Origin: Novosphingobium indicum | Lineage (GTDB): Bacteria; Pseudomonadota; Alphaproteobacteria; Sphingomonadales; Sphingomonadaceae | Reading direction: 5' to 3' | Assembly: GCF_014645195.1 (NCBI RefSeq) | Contig: NZ_BMLK01000019.1 | Location: 1 to 64,000 of the forward strand | Length of the DNA: 64,000 nt | Shown: piece after piece, positions 26,353 to 35,828 of the stretch | Layout of the letters: each line of letters begins with the position of its first letter | Position numbering within the stretch: position 1 is the stretch's first letter | The notes under the pieces: model-generated | Databases searched by the model: none | Told to the model about the DNA's origin: nothing | What the model saw: only the letters and a program-made list of their open reading frames with translations | Position numbers and translations under genes: made by a program

Positions 26353-28797
26353 TCAGTAGTTGTAGGTCAACTGGATCGCGACTGTGCGCGGCATTGCCGG
26401 TGTCCCGATGATATCCGCCAGCGGGACGCAGCCTGTAGGCGTGCCGATGGAGGTGCAACTCACTCCGTCCGTACCCTTGGCACCGCCTGTGCCGGTACGG
26501 TCGATGCCGTTGATCAGGTTACGCTTGTTGGTGAGGTTGCGCCCGATCACCGCCAGCTCCCACTTCCGGTCCGGCGTGAACAGGCGGAACGTCGCATCGA
26601 GCTTGGCAAAGGCATCCTGAACGGCGAGCGGCTGCAATTGCGTGCCGACGTTGTACTTGCTCGAATAGCTGGCATCGGCCGACAGGCTCATCATCAGCGA
26701 CTCGCCAAGGCCGAACTCGTAGTAGCCGCCAAGCTGTCCGGTAAAGACCGGCGCCTTGCGCAGACGCCGTCCCGAAAGGTCCTGCGCCGTATAGCGCATC
26801 AGCACTGCGTCGTACTGCTGGTTGCAGCCGAGCGAGACGGTCTGGCCCGCGTAGCAATCGGCCAGATAGTCGCGGAACTTGGAATCGTTGAAAGCCGCCG
26901 CCGCATGCAGGCTCAGCCCGGGCACGGCGAAGGGGCTGAAGCTCGTTTCCATTTCGATGCCGCGGATCCGCGCCTTGGCCGCATTCTGCAGACGGAAAGC
27001 GCGGCTGGTCGTATCGAACACCGAAACCTGCAGGCCCGAATAATCGTACCAGTAGCCGGTGAGGTTGAACGTAACCTGCCGGTCGGCAAACCGCGACTTC
27101 AGGCCCACTTCGAACCCGCTCACTTCCTCGGGATCGAAGCTCTGCCCGCGTGTGGGATCGGCGGCGATGGCACCATTGGTGAACCCGGCGTCGAAGCCGC
27201 CCGACTTGAAGCCCTCCTTGTAGGAGGCGAAGAGCATGACGTCGTCACTCGGCTTGTAGTTGATCGTCAGCTCGGGCGAGAAGTCGTTGAAGGTCAGCTT
27301 CGTCGATGGATAGCGCGGATCGGTCGTCACATCGAAGGGCGTGCCGCCATAGGGTGTGACGGTGAAATCGAGCAGCTTCTTTGTTTCGTGCGTGTAGCGC
27401 CCGCCCGCCGTGATCTGAATTTGATCGGTGGGATTGAACAGGAGCTGACCGAAGGCAGAGGTCGACTTCTGATTCTGGTTGGTGGATTCGGTAGGCAGCG
27501 GGAAGTTGATGACCGGCACCGCGATGAAGGTCAGCGTGTAGAGCTTGCGATCCTCGTAGAAGCCGCCGAGCACGAAATCGAACATGCCGCCGAAGTCGGA
27601 GGCAAGCCGCAGTTCCTGCGAATACTGGTCGTTGGTGAAGCGCACGGCAAAGCCGTTGTTGCTCGTCGGACCATAGCCGCCGTTGGACGTCAGCGCTTCC
27701 CGGACGCCGTAGTACCCCGAGACACTGGTCAACGTCAGCGCATCGGTCATGTCCCAGTCGATCTGGCCGCTGACCAGATACTGCTTGTTCACGCGGCCAC
27801 CGTAGGGCCCGTAGAACAAGGGGCTGAGCGCCAGGAACGATGGATCGAGCTGCGAAGTATAGACCGTGCCGTCGTTTTCGCAGTTGCTGGCATCCTCATA
27901 CGGGCGCTGCGCCGAGCCGTAAGGGCAGGCCACGATGTCCGAGAAGAACGAGGAGCCGCCAACGATCTCGGTGTCGGTGTACGTCCCCTTGAGCCGGATC
28001 TTGAGCCTCTCGGTCGGATCGATGGCCACCGTTCCGCGCACGAAGATCTCGTCCTGCTTGGGGAAGCGGTGCAGCTCGGTGGGAATTACCCCGGGCGGCG
28101 GCGAACTGGTGCCCGGCGCATTGGGAGTGACCAGCCGGATATAGCCCTTCTGCTTTGACCAGTGCGTGGCGAGGCGTACGCCGATACTGTCGGTCAGCGG
28201 CGCGGAGGCGGTGATGTCGACGTACTTGTCGCGCGCCTTGAACTCATAGCCGGTGCGCACCATCAACTCGGAGGTGTCGCCCGGGTCCGCCGTAATGATC
28301 GAGATAATGCCGCCGGGGCTGTTCTTGCCGAAGAACAGCGACTGCGGGCCGCGCAGGATCTCGATCTGCTGAAGATCCATCTGCGCGGCACGCAGGATCT
28401 GCGCGCTCGAAATCGGCACGCCGTCGACGTTGACCGAAACGGCCTGGTCGATGAACGCCATCGATTCACCCGAACCGATGCCGCGCAGCGAGATCGACCC
28501 GCCCATAGCGCCGGAGGACTCGCCCGTGAGCAGGCCCGGCGTGAACTGGGCAATCGAATCGATGCCGGTCACACCGTAGCGATCGAGCAGGGTGTCGCTG
28601 AGCACGGTCATGGGCACCGGCGTGTCCTGCGCCGTTTCCACACGGCGGCGCGCCGTCACGATGATGTCGCCCCCGTAGACGTCGTTTTGCCCTGCCCTCT
28701 CATCTGTCGATGCGTTCTGCGCCAGCGCGGGTGCCGCGGGCAGTACAACTGCCAGTGCGGTGCAGGCGCACAGCCATGCCTTCGATGCCTTCATCAC
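26353..28797 (-). CDS. TonB-dependent receptor, catabolic-cluster type
   Basis: The 814-residue outer-membrane receptor has a signal peptide (cleaved near ALAQN), a TonB box-like DIIVTARRR at about 47-55, a plug domain, and a 22-strand barrel ending in the aromatic AIQLTYNY. It matches the large sphingomonad receptor class used for hydrophobic or plant-derived substrates. It lies next to the oxygenase operon and is probably its uptake route, which is inference. It is divergent from a second receptor; a strong palindromic operator lies between them. Confidence 0.93.
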   Translation of the reverse strand: MMKASKAWLCACTALAVVLPAAPALAQNASTDERAGQNDVYGGDIIVTARRRVETAQDTPVPMTVLSDTLLDRYGVTGIDSIAQFTPGLLTGESSGAMGGSISLRGIGSGESMAFIDQAVSVNVDGVPISSAQILRAAQMDLQQIEILRGPQSLFFGKNSPGGIISIITADPGDTSELMVRTGYEFKARDKYVDITASAPLTDSIGVRLATHWSKQKGYIRLVTPNAPGTSSPPPGVIPTELHRFPKQDEIFVRGTVAIDPTERLKIRLKGTYTDTEIVGGSSFFSDIVACPYGSAQRPYEDASNCENDGTVYTSQLDPSFLALSPLFYGPYGGRVNKQYLVSGQIDWDMTDALTLTSVSGYYGVREALTSNGGYGPTSNNGFAVRFTNDQYSQELRLASDFGGMFDFVLGGFYEDRKLYTLTFIAVPVINFPLPTESTNQNQKSTSAFGQLLFNPTDQIQITAGGRYTHETKKLLDFTVTPYGGTPFDVTTDPRYPSTKLTFNDFSPELTINYKPSDDVMLFASYKEGFKSGGFDAGFTNGAIAADPTRGQSFDPEEVSGFEVGLKSRFADRQVTFNLTGYWYDYSGLQVSVFDTTSRAFRLQNAAKARIRGIEMETSFSPFAVPGLSLHAAAAFNDSKFRDYLADCYAGQTVSLGCNQQYDAVLMRYTAQDLSGRRLRKAPVFTGQLGGYYEFGLGESLMMSLSADASYSSKYNVGTQLQPLAVQDAFAKLDATFRLFTPDRKWELAVIGRNLTNKRNLINGIDRTGTGGAKGTDGVSCTSIGTPTGCVPLADIIGTPAMPRTVAIQLTYNY

Positions 28798-28956
28798 TTC
28801 CCTCCTCCATGTTTCTCAGGCCCACGCGAGGCGGAAAGCTTCACGTGGCGCCGGGAGGAGGATGCCCATCCATGCACTGGTTCTTTGGTCTTTGATCCTC
28901 TTCCCGCGACTTTTCTAATTTTCTTTCGCACGAATATCAACACGTGTATCATTCTT

Positions 28957-28983
28957 ACTGAACATATGTTCATCATGTTCAGT
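28957..28983. promoter_or_regulatory. Palindromic GAACAT operator between divergent TonB receptor genes
   Basis: ACTGAACAT (28957-28965) and ATGTTCAGT (28975-28983) are exact inverted 9-mers around a 9-bp centre. Nested within is a perfect 12-bp palindrome, GAACATATGTTC (28960-28971), so the half-site GAACAT occurs three times. A separate palindrome, ACACGTGT, lies at 28940-28947. The position, 70 bp before one receptor and 160 bp before the other, suits a dimeric regulator such as a TetR protein. Confidence 0.6.
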
Positions 28984-29052
28984 GGCGCAATCCGCCCGGA
29001 TGTTACAAAATCTGGCGCTTGTATGGTTTGAGCGGTTGCTTATGGAGGCGCG

Positions 29053-31083
29053 ATGAGAATGTCGCGCTCGGTTTCCGCCCTTCCCGTCTCCACCTTTGCC
29101 CTTCTTTCCTGCCTCCTCGCTTCGCCGGCTGTGGCCGACGAAAGCGCCGATGCGGAAGCGATTGTCGTTACCGGGCACGGGCTGGCAGAAGGTCCGGCCG
29201 AGCCGGCCTACGACGTGACGGTGCTCGACCGCGAACAGATCACTTCGAGCGCTTCGGGCCGGATCGAGGATGTCCTGACTTCGGTTGCGGGCTTCCAGCA
29301 ATTCCGGCGTTCCGACAGCCGCTCCTCGAACCCGACGGCCCAAGGCGTGACCTTGCGCGCTCTAGGCGGCAATGCATCAAGCCGCGCCCTCGTCCTGCTC
29401 GACGGCGTACCGGTGGGGAACCCCTTCTTCGGCCACATTCCGCTTTCGGCCCTCAATCCCCAGCGGCTGTCATCCATCCGCGTGACGCGCGGCGGCGGCA
29501 TGGGCGCTTTCGGGACCGGCGCGGTTTCCGGAACCATCGACCTTACGAGCGCCGGCCCCGACGAGATCGGCTCGCTGCAGGCCTCGGCACTGGTGGGCCA
29601 GCGCGGCGAGACCCAGGTTTCGGCCACCACCGCGCCGCGCCTCGGTGACGGGTTCGTGATGGCCAGCGTGCAGTGGGACAGGGGCAAGGGCTTCTGGACG
29701 ACGCCGCGCGACGAGCGCGTCCCGGCTTCAGCCCGGGCAGCGTACGATAGCTGGTCGACGGCCCTGCGCGCCGTCGCGCCGCTAACCGATACCGTCGAGG
29801 TTCAGGCATCGGGCCTCGCCTACGACGATAACCGCACGCTGCGCTTCGAAGGCGCCGACTCCTCTAGTTCGGGCCAGCAGGCCAGCCTGCGCCTAGTGGG
29901 GCGCGGCGATTGGCAGTTCGACATTCTGGGGTATGCGCAGGCGCAGAACTTCTCGAACGTCGTCATAAGCTCGTCCCGCTTCAAGAAGGTGCTCGATCAG
30001 GCGAAGACGCCGACGCTGGCTGTCGGAGGCAAGGCCGAAGTGCGCCCACCCGTGGGGGATGCGCACGTCCTGCGGCTCGGCGCCGATCTGCGCGTAACCG
30101 AGGGACATCTGGTCGAATTGCCCTACTCCACGGTGAGCGGCCAGCCGACCGCCTTCCGCCGCGCCGGGGGCGACCAGTCCGACTTCGGTCTCTATGCCGA
30201 GGACGACTGGACCATGGGATCGTTCGTCCTTACTGCCGGTGTCCGCGCCGACCGCTGGACCATCCGCAACGGTTTCTATCGCGAACTCGACGCAACCGGC
30301 GCCGTGGCCGAAAACACGACTTTCGCCGACCGCTCGGACTGGAGCGTAAACGCCAGGAGCGGTGTGGTCTGGAATGCCAGCAATCTGCTGTCGCTGCGCG
30401 CTGCCGCGTACACCGGCATTCGCCTGCCGACGCTCAATGAACTCTACCGCCCCTTCGTGGTCTTCCCTGTGGTGACCCAGGCCAATGCCGCGTTGAAACC
30501 CGAGCGGCTGCGCGGCTACGAGGCCGGGATCGAAGTCCATCCTTCGGACGCCGTCTCGCTTTCGCTTACCGCCTTCGACAACAAGCTGAAGGACGCGGTG
30601 GCCAACGTCACGCTCGATACGAACCTGCGCCAGCGCCAGAATGTCGATGCCATCCGCGCACGCGGACTGGAAGCCTCGGCCAATGCCTCGCTGGGGGAAG
30701 TGAGTTTCAACGGTTCGCTGGCCTGGACCGACTCGAAGATGGACGCGAGCGGCACGCAGGCCGCGCTCGACGGCAAGCGCCCGCCGCAGGTGCCCAAGCT
30801 CGCCGCCAGCGCGACCCTCGCCTGGGCTCCGCGTCCGGGCTGGCGGCTCGCCGCCACGGTGCGTCATGTCGGCAAGCAGTACGAAGACGATCAGGAAACC
30901 GACGTCCTGCCCGCAGTAACCACGCTCGATGCCTATGCGCTTGTACCGCTCGGCGGCACCTTCTCGCTGATCCTGCGCGGGGAGAACCTGACCGACGAAA
31001 CTATTGTGACGCGCAATCAGGCCGGCTCGATGGACTACGGCCTGCCGCGCACCCTCTGGGCCGGCATTCAGGTCGGTCTATAA
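29053..31083 (+). CDS. TonB-dependent receptor, second type
   Basis: The 676-residue outer-membrane receptor has a signal peptide (to about residue 27) and a TonB box AIVVTGHG at about 35-42. The plug contains VLLDGVPVGNPFFGHIPLSALNP and a strongly conserved GAFGTGAVSGTIDL. The barrel ends LPRTLWAGIQVGL. It is shorter and more siderophore/cobalamin-receptor-like than its divergent neighbour. GGAGG lies five bases before the ATG. The [2Fe-2S] gene follows by 42 bp and could share its transcript. Confidence 0.92.
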   Translation: MRMSRSVSALPVSTFALLSCLLASPAVADESADAEAIVVTGHGLAEGPAEPAYDVTVLDREQITSSASGRIEDVLTSVAGFQQFRRSDSRSSNPTAQGVTLRALGGNASSRALVLLDGVPVGNPFFGHIPLSALNPQRLSSIRVTRGGGMGAFGTGAVSGTIDLTSAGPDEIGSLQASALVGQRGETQVSATTAPRLGDGFVMASVQWDRGKGFWTTPRDERVPASARAAYDSWSTALRAVAPLTDTVEVQASGLAYDDNRTLRFEGADSSSSGQQASLRLVGRGDWQFDILGYAQAQNFSNVVISSSRFKKVLDQAKTPTLAVGGKAEVRPPVGDAHVLRLGADLRVTEGHLVELPYSTVSGQPTAFRRAGGDQSDFGLYAEDDWTMGSFVLTAGVRADRWTIRNGFYRELDATGAVAENTTFADRSDWSVNARSGVVWNASNLLSLRAAAYTGIRLPTLNELYRPFVVFPVVTQANAALKPERLRGYEAGIEVHPSDAVSLSLTAFDNKLKDAVANVTLDTNLRQRQNVDAIRARGLEASANASLGEVSFNGSLAWTDSKMDASGTQAALDGKRPPQVPKLAASATLAWAPRPGWRLAATVRHVGKQYEDDQETDVLPAVTTLDAYALVPLGGTFSLILRGENLTDETIVTRNQAGSMDYGLPRTLWAGIQVGL

Positions 31084-31125
31084 GCCCTCTGGCAGTTCGC
31101 GAAACGAAGGCCTAAGAACCGGGCA

Positions 31126-31710
31126 ATGTCGCGCCTTACCGTCAACGACCGCCCGGTCGAATTCGATATGGACCCGCAGACGCCCCTGCTCTGGGCGCTG
31201 CGCGACGCTGCCAATCTGACGGGAACGAAGTTCGGCTGCGGCGTCGGCGACTGCGGTGCCTGCATGGTCATGGTGGACGGCACCGCGCTGCGATCCTGCC
31301 TCATCACCCTGGCCGAATGCGAAGGCCGCTTCGTCGTCACAATCGAAGGGCTTTCGCGCGACCGCTCGCATCCGGTGCAGCAGGCGCTTGTCGCCGAGCA
31401 AGCTATCCAGTGCGGCTTCTGTACGCCGGGCATCGCCATCAGTGCCGCCGCCTTGCTGGCGCGCAATTCCAATCCTGGCGAGACGCAGATCCTCGAAGCC
31501 ATTCCCAACCTCTGCCGCTGCGGCGTCTATCCCCGGCTGGTCCGCGCGATCCAGCGCGCAGGCGCCGTGCAGCGCCGCGAGGACACGATCAGCGCCGCCC
31601 CTGCCCCCGGTATCACCCGCGAGGACGCGGCGAAAGCCGTCCCGGCCCTTGCCCCGGCAACGCAGCCTTCACCGGCGCCGGCCCCAGAGCCCGCCCCCAC
31701 AGGACAATAA
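31126..31710 (+). CDS. Two-cluster [2Fe-2S] protein, molybdenum-hydroxylase small subunit type
   Basis: The 194-residue protein has a plant-type ferredoxin domain with Cys38, 43, 46 and 58 (GCGVGDCGACMV...SC) and an all-helical second domain with Cys96, 99, 130 and 132 (CGFC...CRC). This is the CoxS/IorA small subunit, which passes electrons from a molybdopterin large subunit. The last 35 residues are an unusual Ala/Pro-rich tail. No large subunit is adjacent. Instead the gene is followed after 10 bp by arsC, so the partner must be elsewhere. Confidence 0.9.
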   Translation: MSRLTVNDRPVEFDMDPQTPLLWALRDAANLTGTKFGCGVGDCGACMVMVDGTALRSCLITLAECEGRFVVTIEGLSRDRSHPVQQALVAEQAIQCGFCTPGIAISAAALLARNSNPGETQILEAIPNLCRCGVYPRLVRAIQRAGAVQRREDTISAAPAPGITREDAAKAVPALAPATQPSPAPAPEPAPTGQ

Positions 31711-31720
31711 GGAGACGATC

Positions 31721-32065
31721 ATGAAAGCCACGATCTGGCACAATCCGAAGTGCGGCACCTCGCGCAAGACGCTGGCCATCCTCGAAGAAACCCCCGGCGT
31801 GGACGTGGAAGTCGTCGAGTATCTCAAGACGCCGCCGAGCGCCGAGAAGCTCGCGCAACTCTACAAGGATGCCGGCATCACCCCGCAGCAGGGCCTGCGC
31901 ATGAAGGGCACCGATGCCGCCGATCGCGGGCTGCCGGAAGCAGACGACGCCACCGTTCTCGCCGCGATGGCCGCCGAACCGATTCTCATCGAACGCCCCC
32001 TCGTGGAGACCGACAAGGGCGCGCGGCTCTGCCGGCCGCAAGATAAGGTTCAGGAAATTCTGTGA
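31721..32065 (+). CDS. arsC: Arsenate reductase, glutaredoxin type
   Basis: The 114-residue ArsC-family protein has the active-site Cys11 in HNPKCGTSRKTL and later ILIERPLVE with the conserved Arg. Length is slightly shorter than plasmid ArsC (141). AAGGAGACGATC directly precedes the ATG. No arsR, arsB or acr3 gene is nearby, so it may be a YfgD-like housekeeping member rather than part of a resistance operon. Confidence 0.92.
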   Translation: MKATIWHNPKCGTSRKTLAILEETPGVDVEVVEYLKTPPSAEKLAQLYKDAGITPQQGLRMKGTDAADRGLPEADDATVLAAMAAEPILIERPLVETDKGARLCRPQDKVQEIL

Positions 32066-32178
32066 CAGTCCGATAGTTTATACGGACAGCCTGTCCCACC
32101 CACCTTGCAATGCGGAAGCTAATCTGCCACCGCACTGCTCATTCGTTACCCGGTAACAGTGCGAGAGCTTCCGCCAGC

Positions 32179-32832
32179 ATGAATAGTACAGAGCTTGCCC
32201 GAGAGGCGCTGCCCCAGAGGATCAAGCGGAAGATTAAGCAAGGGTTGGGACCTTGGGGCGTCTTCTTCGAGGGCTTCCTGCGCAACCCGGTGATGGTTGG
32301 CTCGATCGTACCGTCCTCGCGCTTCACCATCAATCGCATGCTGTCGCGCGTGGACTGGGACAACTGCAAGCTTTTCGTCGAATACGGCCCGGGTGTCGGC
32401 ACGTTCTGCCGCCCCGTGCTCAACCGCATGCGCCGTGACGGCATGCTGCTGGTGATCGACACGAACCCGCAGTTCATCGAGTATCTGCGCCGCACCATCA
32501 AGGACAGCCGCTTCGTGGCGGTTCACGGTTCAGCTGCGGACGTCGAGGATATCGTGCGCGCGCACGGCCATGAAAAGGCCGACTACGTGCTGTCCGGCCT
32601 GCCGTTTTCGACGCTGCCCGATGGCGTCGGTCCGGCCATCGCCGCGGCCACGCATCGGGTGATCCGCAAGGGCGGCGCTTTCCTCGTCTACCAGTTCACC
32701 CCCAAGGCCCGCTCTTACATGGCCAAGCACTTCAAGCGCATCGACAACGGTCTGGAGCCGCTGAACGTGCCGCCGTGCTTCATGTGGTGGGGCTGGAAAG
32801 ACGAAGAGAACGAAGACGCCGCCGCTGCCTGA
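32179..32832 (+). CDS. Class I SAM-dependent methyltransferase (phospholipid N-methyltransferase-like)
   Basis: The 217-residue protein begins GPWGVFFEGFLRNPVMVGSIVPSSRF, then the SAM motif FVEYGPGVGTF and acidic post-motif LLVIDTNPQF, then DYVLSGLPFSTLP. This order (GSIVPSS, EYGPGVG, GLPF) is typical of PmtA/Ksg-like methyltransferases that modify phosphatidylethanolamine. The methionine at 32179 is preferred because the upstream extension is unconserved. The substrate is inferred by family resemblance only. Confidence 0.8.
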   Translation: MNSTELAREALPQRIKRKIKQGLGPWGVFFEGFLRNPVMVGSIVPSSRFTINRMLSRVDWDNCKLFVEYGPGVGTFCRPVLNRMRRDGMLLVIDTNPQFIEYLRRTIKDSRFVAVHGSAADVEDIVRAHGHEKADYVLSGLPFSTLPDGVGPAIAAATHRVIRKGGAFLVYQFTPKARSYMAKHFKRIDNGLEPLNVPPCFMWWGWKDEENEDAAAA

Positions 32833-32858
32833 GCAGCGCGGCGCCTCAACTCTCTCCC

Positions 32859-33701
32859 TTATTCGAAGGTTTCCGAGATCGTCTCCGGCGACGGGCCGGC
32901 CAACTGCCTATGCGTGAAGGCCAGTACGGCGATGAAGATCACGCTGGTTACCGCGCTGATCACACCTGAAATCACGCCGGTGTAGAACGTCAACGCGTCT
33001 CCCTGCCCGAGAATCAGCGCCACTGGCCCGACCAGCACGACCGTCGTCATGAAGGCGACAGCGATATAGCCGATCGTCAGCAGCACGAAGAAGCCGAAGA
33101 GCCGCAGGCTGTTGTGGCGCGTCAGCTGCCATGAACGGACCATCGCCGCGACAGGGTTCCTTAGCCCTTCGTTGACGACGACGGGGACGACCAACGAAAG
33201 CTTGATCGAGGCATAGACCACCGCGATGATCAGGGCCACGGCGACGATTGCCGATGCCACGCTAGTGCCCAGAATGATGCCGAACAGGCCGCCCAGCACC
33301 AACCCGAAGACCATCGACGCCAGAAGCGTTGCCGCCATTGTCAGCACGAATATGCCGATCATCGTGGGCAGTGCGCGCAGGGCGACGACGATCGCTTCGC
33401 CCACCGTGGGCCGTCCGCGATCGCTGAGCAGCGTCATGACCGTCAGGTATCCGATCACCTGAACCAGCATGCCGCCAAGGCCGAAGATCAGGAAGAGCCC
33501 CAGATTGGCGGAAAAGATGCTTTCCACCGTCTCGGGCTTGTTCATGGCTTCGAGGATCTGCGTCTGCACATCGGTGAGGAACACCGTCGACAGCAGGGTC
33601 GGCAGCAGGAAGAACACGCCGGCAACCGCAAGCAGGACCTGCCGGTTGGCGCGAACGGCTGCCATCGCATCGAGCCAGGCCCCGTTACTGTCGAACTTCA
33701 T
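32859..33701 (-). CDS. Polytopic membrane protein (GDPD membrane-domain-like)
   Basis: The 280-residue protein has about six hydrophobic helices separated by short loops. Features such as RGRPTVGEAIVVALRALPTMIGI and ESWRL-like VRSWQLTRHNSLRLFGFF are seen in alphaproteobacterial proteins annotated as glycerophosphoryl diester phosphodiesterase membrane domain. No catalytic GDPD domain is present. The ATG at 33701 begins MKFDSNGAWLDAM; the longer upstream frame is arginine-rich shadow sequence. Function unknown. Confidence 0.75.
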   Translation of the reverse strand: MKFDSNGAWLDAMAAVRANRQVLLAVAGVFFLLPTLLSTVFLTDVQTQILEAMNKPETVESIFSANLGLFLIFGLGGMLVQVIGYLTVMTLLSDRGRPTVGEAIVVALRALPTMIGIFVLTMAATLLASMVFGLVLGGLFGIILGTSVASAIVAVALIIAVVYASIKLSLVVPVVVNEGLRNPVAAMVRSWQLTRHNSLRLFGFFVLLTIGYIAVAFMTTVVLVGPVALILGQGDALTFYTGVISGVISAVTSVIFIAVLAFTHRQLAGPSPETISETFE

Positions 33702-33781
33702 CACAAACTCCCGATCGTCCTGACGCGCAGGCTGTCTAAAGGCACTTGATAACCGCAGGGAATGACGCCACGCAACGCGCC

Positions 33782-34510
33782 ATGACGATTCCCGCGAAAC
33801 AATCCAGTGAATTGCAGGAAGCCAGCGAGCAGACGCTGCCCGGCGATATCGAACTGCGTATCTCGCCAAGCCCCGTACCCTATCGCGAGGCGCTGGATGA
33901 GATGGTCGCACGCAATGCCGCTATTGCCGCGGGCGAAGCGCGGGAACTGATCTGGCTGCTCGAGCATCCGCCGGTCTATACCGCCGGCACCAGCGCCGCT
34001 TCGGCCGAACTGCTCGATCCGCGCTTCGAAGTCGTCGAAGCCGGGCGGGGCGGGCGCTATACCTATCACGGCCCCGGTCAACGGGTGTGCTACGTGCTGC
34101 TCGACCTCAAGAAGCGCGCCCGCGACGCGCGTGGTTTCGTCCATGGCCTGGAAGGCTGGGTGATCGACACCTTGCGCGACTTCGGCGTGGAGAGCTTCCG
34201 GCGTGATGGCCGCATCGGTATCTGGACCACCGACGTCGATGGACAGGAAGCCAAGATCGGCGCCATCGGCGTGCGCATCCGCAAGTGGGTGACGATGCAC
34301 GGCTTCGCCGTGAACATCCGGCCGGACCTGTCGCACTTTGCGGGCATCGTTCCTTGCGGTATCGAGGAGTTCGGCGTGACAAGCCTCGATCGCCTGGGCC
34401 GCGAGATCGATTTCGCGACCTGGGACAAGGCGCTGCTCGCACGTGCGGACGGCTTCCTCGCTTCGCTGGAACGTCCGTGCCCTCAACCCTCTCCTCCGGA
34501 GACCGCCTGA
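33782..34510 (+). CDS. lipB: Octanoyltransferase (lipoate biosynthesis)
   Basis: LipB moves octanoate from acyl-carrier protein to the lipoyl domains of 2-oxoacid dehydrogenases. The 242-residue protein has [14 protein letters not shown], the binding motif [12 protein letters not shown], catalytic Lys in [10 protein letters not shown], and catalytic Cys in [15 protein letters not shown]. The methionine at 33782 gives an N-terminus of usual length. The gene is directly followed by a small lipoprotein gene with no gap. Confidence 0.96.
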   Translation: MTIPAKQSSELQEASEQTLPGDIELRISPSPVPYREALDEMVARNAAIAAGEARELIWLLEHPPVYTAGTSAASAELLDPRFEVVEAGRGGRYTYHGPGQRVCYVLLDLKKRARDARGFVHGLEGWVIDTLRDFGVESFRRDGRIGIWTTDVDGQEAKIGAIGVRIRKWVTMHGFAVNIRPDLSHFAGIVPCGIEEFGVTSLDRLGREIDFATWDKALLARADGFLASLERPCPQPSPPETA

Positions 34511-34816
34511 ATGAAAGCCCATACCGCCCTTCCCGTCGCGATGGCCGCCGTTCTGGCGCTCGCGGGCTGCAAGAAGGACAAGGCGCCGGAACAGGCTGAT
34601 GCCGCCGGGGGCGAGATCCTCCCGCGTTCGGTCAGCGACGACATGCCGCCCTACGATACCGTGCGTTCGCAAGCTCCGCTCGCAAATCCCGAGGAAGGCG
34701 GCAGCGGAGACGTGACGAAGCCTGCCACCGCGCAGGAGGAAGAGGCTGCTACAGAAGAAGCCGCGCCCGAGCCGCAGGAAGACAGCGAAGCAGCAGCTAC
34801 GCCGGACGCAGAATAG
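34511..34816 (+). CDS. Small acidic lipoprotein of unknown function
   Basis: The 101-residue protein has a lipoprotein signal: a hydrophobic stretch ending in the lipobox LAGC at residues 17-20, followed by KKDK. The rest is low-complexity and rich in Glu, Ala and Pro, so it is probably disordered in the periplasm. The ATG abuts the lipB stop codon. Its 3' end overlaps the convergent lyase-like gene by 20 bp. No family recognised. Confidence 0.7.
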   Translation: MKAHTALPVAMAAVLALAGCKKDKAPEQADAAGGEILPRSVSDDMPPYDTVRSQAPLANPEEGGSGDVTKPATAQEEEAATEEAAPEPQEDSEAAATPDAE

Positions 34817-35735
34817 CGCCGCCGGTGCGCCCATGGCCGGCGTCCGTCTCATAGGCCGCCAGTTCCAGCGTCCTTTCTGCCATGGCCAGATGCGAACGAT
34901 CCACCGTTCGGCCTCCAAACGGCAGGGACGAGGCATGCGGCATGCTTTCGAAGGCCGCCATTATGGCCCGTGCATCCTCCACTTCGTCATCGCTGGGCGT
35001 GAAGGCCTCTTTGATGGTCGCCACTTGTGATGCGTCGGTAGCGAACATGCCGGCAAACCCGTCGCGGCGCGCCTGATTGGCGGCGCGGACCAGTCCGGCC
35101 ATGTCTTCCGGATCGGACAAGGGCGCATCGATGGCGACGATTGTCGCGGCATGTGCCGTCAGCAGCGTCTGCGCCCGCACGAACCCGCAGCTATCGGTCC
35201 ACGATCCGTCTTCGCGCGTCGCACCTATGGCGCCGAGCGCGGCGGCAAGACCGTTGGCGTTCCAGCTCAGCGCGCACAGGCGCTGGTGCGCCGTTCCGAG
35301 ATAATCGGCGATCCGCAGTGCGGAAATCGGGGTTTCTCCGACAACAGGCATGATCCGCGTCGAATTGGCAGGAAGGCGGTGGCGCTGCTCCAGTTCATAG
35401 ATGTCGCTGGCAAGGTGCCGGACGGCTTCCGGACCGGCCGATTTGGGCAGGATGATCCCATCGGGCGCCGCGGGCATCACCGCCGCGAGATCGCTTTGCG
35501 CATGACCGGAATCGAGCGAATTGATACGCACCCAGCGGCTCATCTGCCGGTGTTCAAGAAGGTTGGTGCGGTGCACGGCCAGCCATTCGGCGCCGAGCGC
35601 CCGGGCCTGCGCCTTGCTCTCGTACGGAACGCTATCTTCGAGATCGACCACCACGGCATCGGCACCGCTGCCGAAGGCAGAGCCAAGTGCGTCCTCGTTA
35701 TTACCGGGTACGATCAGCCAGGAGCGGAATTTCAT
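34797..35735 (-). CDS. HpcH/HpaI aldolase/CitE-like CoA ester lyase
   Basis: The 312-residue TIM-barrel protein resembles citrate-lyase beta/malyl-CoA lyase: SWLIVPGNNEDALGSAFGSGADAVVVDLEDSVP, WVRINSLDSGHAQSDL, IILPKSAG, and a metal site near GETPISALRIADYL. The C-terminal lid of true malyl-CoA lyases is not obvious. It is an isolated gene, convergent with the small lipoprotein gene. Likely a lyase of a CoA thioester; substrate unknown. Confidence 0.85.
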   Translation of the reverse strand: MKFRSWLIVPGNNEDALGSAFGSGADAVVVDLEDSVPYESKAQARALGAEWLAVHRTNLLEHRQMSRWVRINSLDSGHAQSDLAAVMPAAPDGIILPKSAGPEAVRHLASDIYELEQRHRLPANSTRIMPVVGETPISALRIADYLGTAHQRLCALSWNANGLAAALGAIGATREDGSWTDSCGFVRAQTLLTAHAATIVAIDAPLSDPEDMAGLVRAANQARRDGFAGMFATDASQVATIKEAFTPSDDEVEDARAIMAAFESMPHASSLPFGGRTVDRSHLAMAERTLELAAYETDAGHGRTGGAILRPA

Positions 35736-35828
35736 CGCCAGCCCGCCTTGCCTTCTTCACTACGTGCCGGAAAGCTAGCGACCGGACGTTAAGAAAGTCT
35801 GGAGATATCGGCCGGGCTCCCGGATTTC

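Noticed and set aside
26311-28158. Long plus-strand frame opposite the TonB receptor
   Set aside because: Shadow of the receptor; no ribosome binding site or recognisable family.
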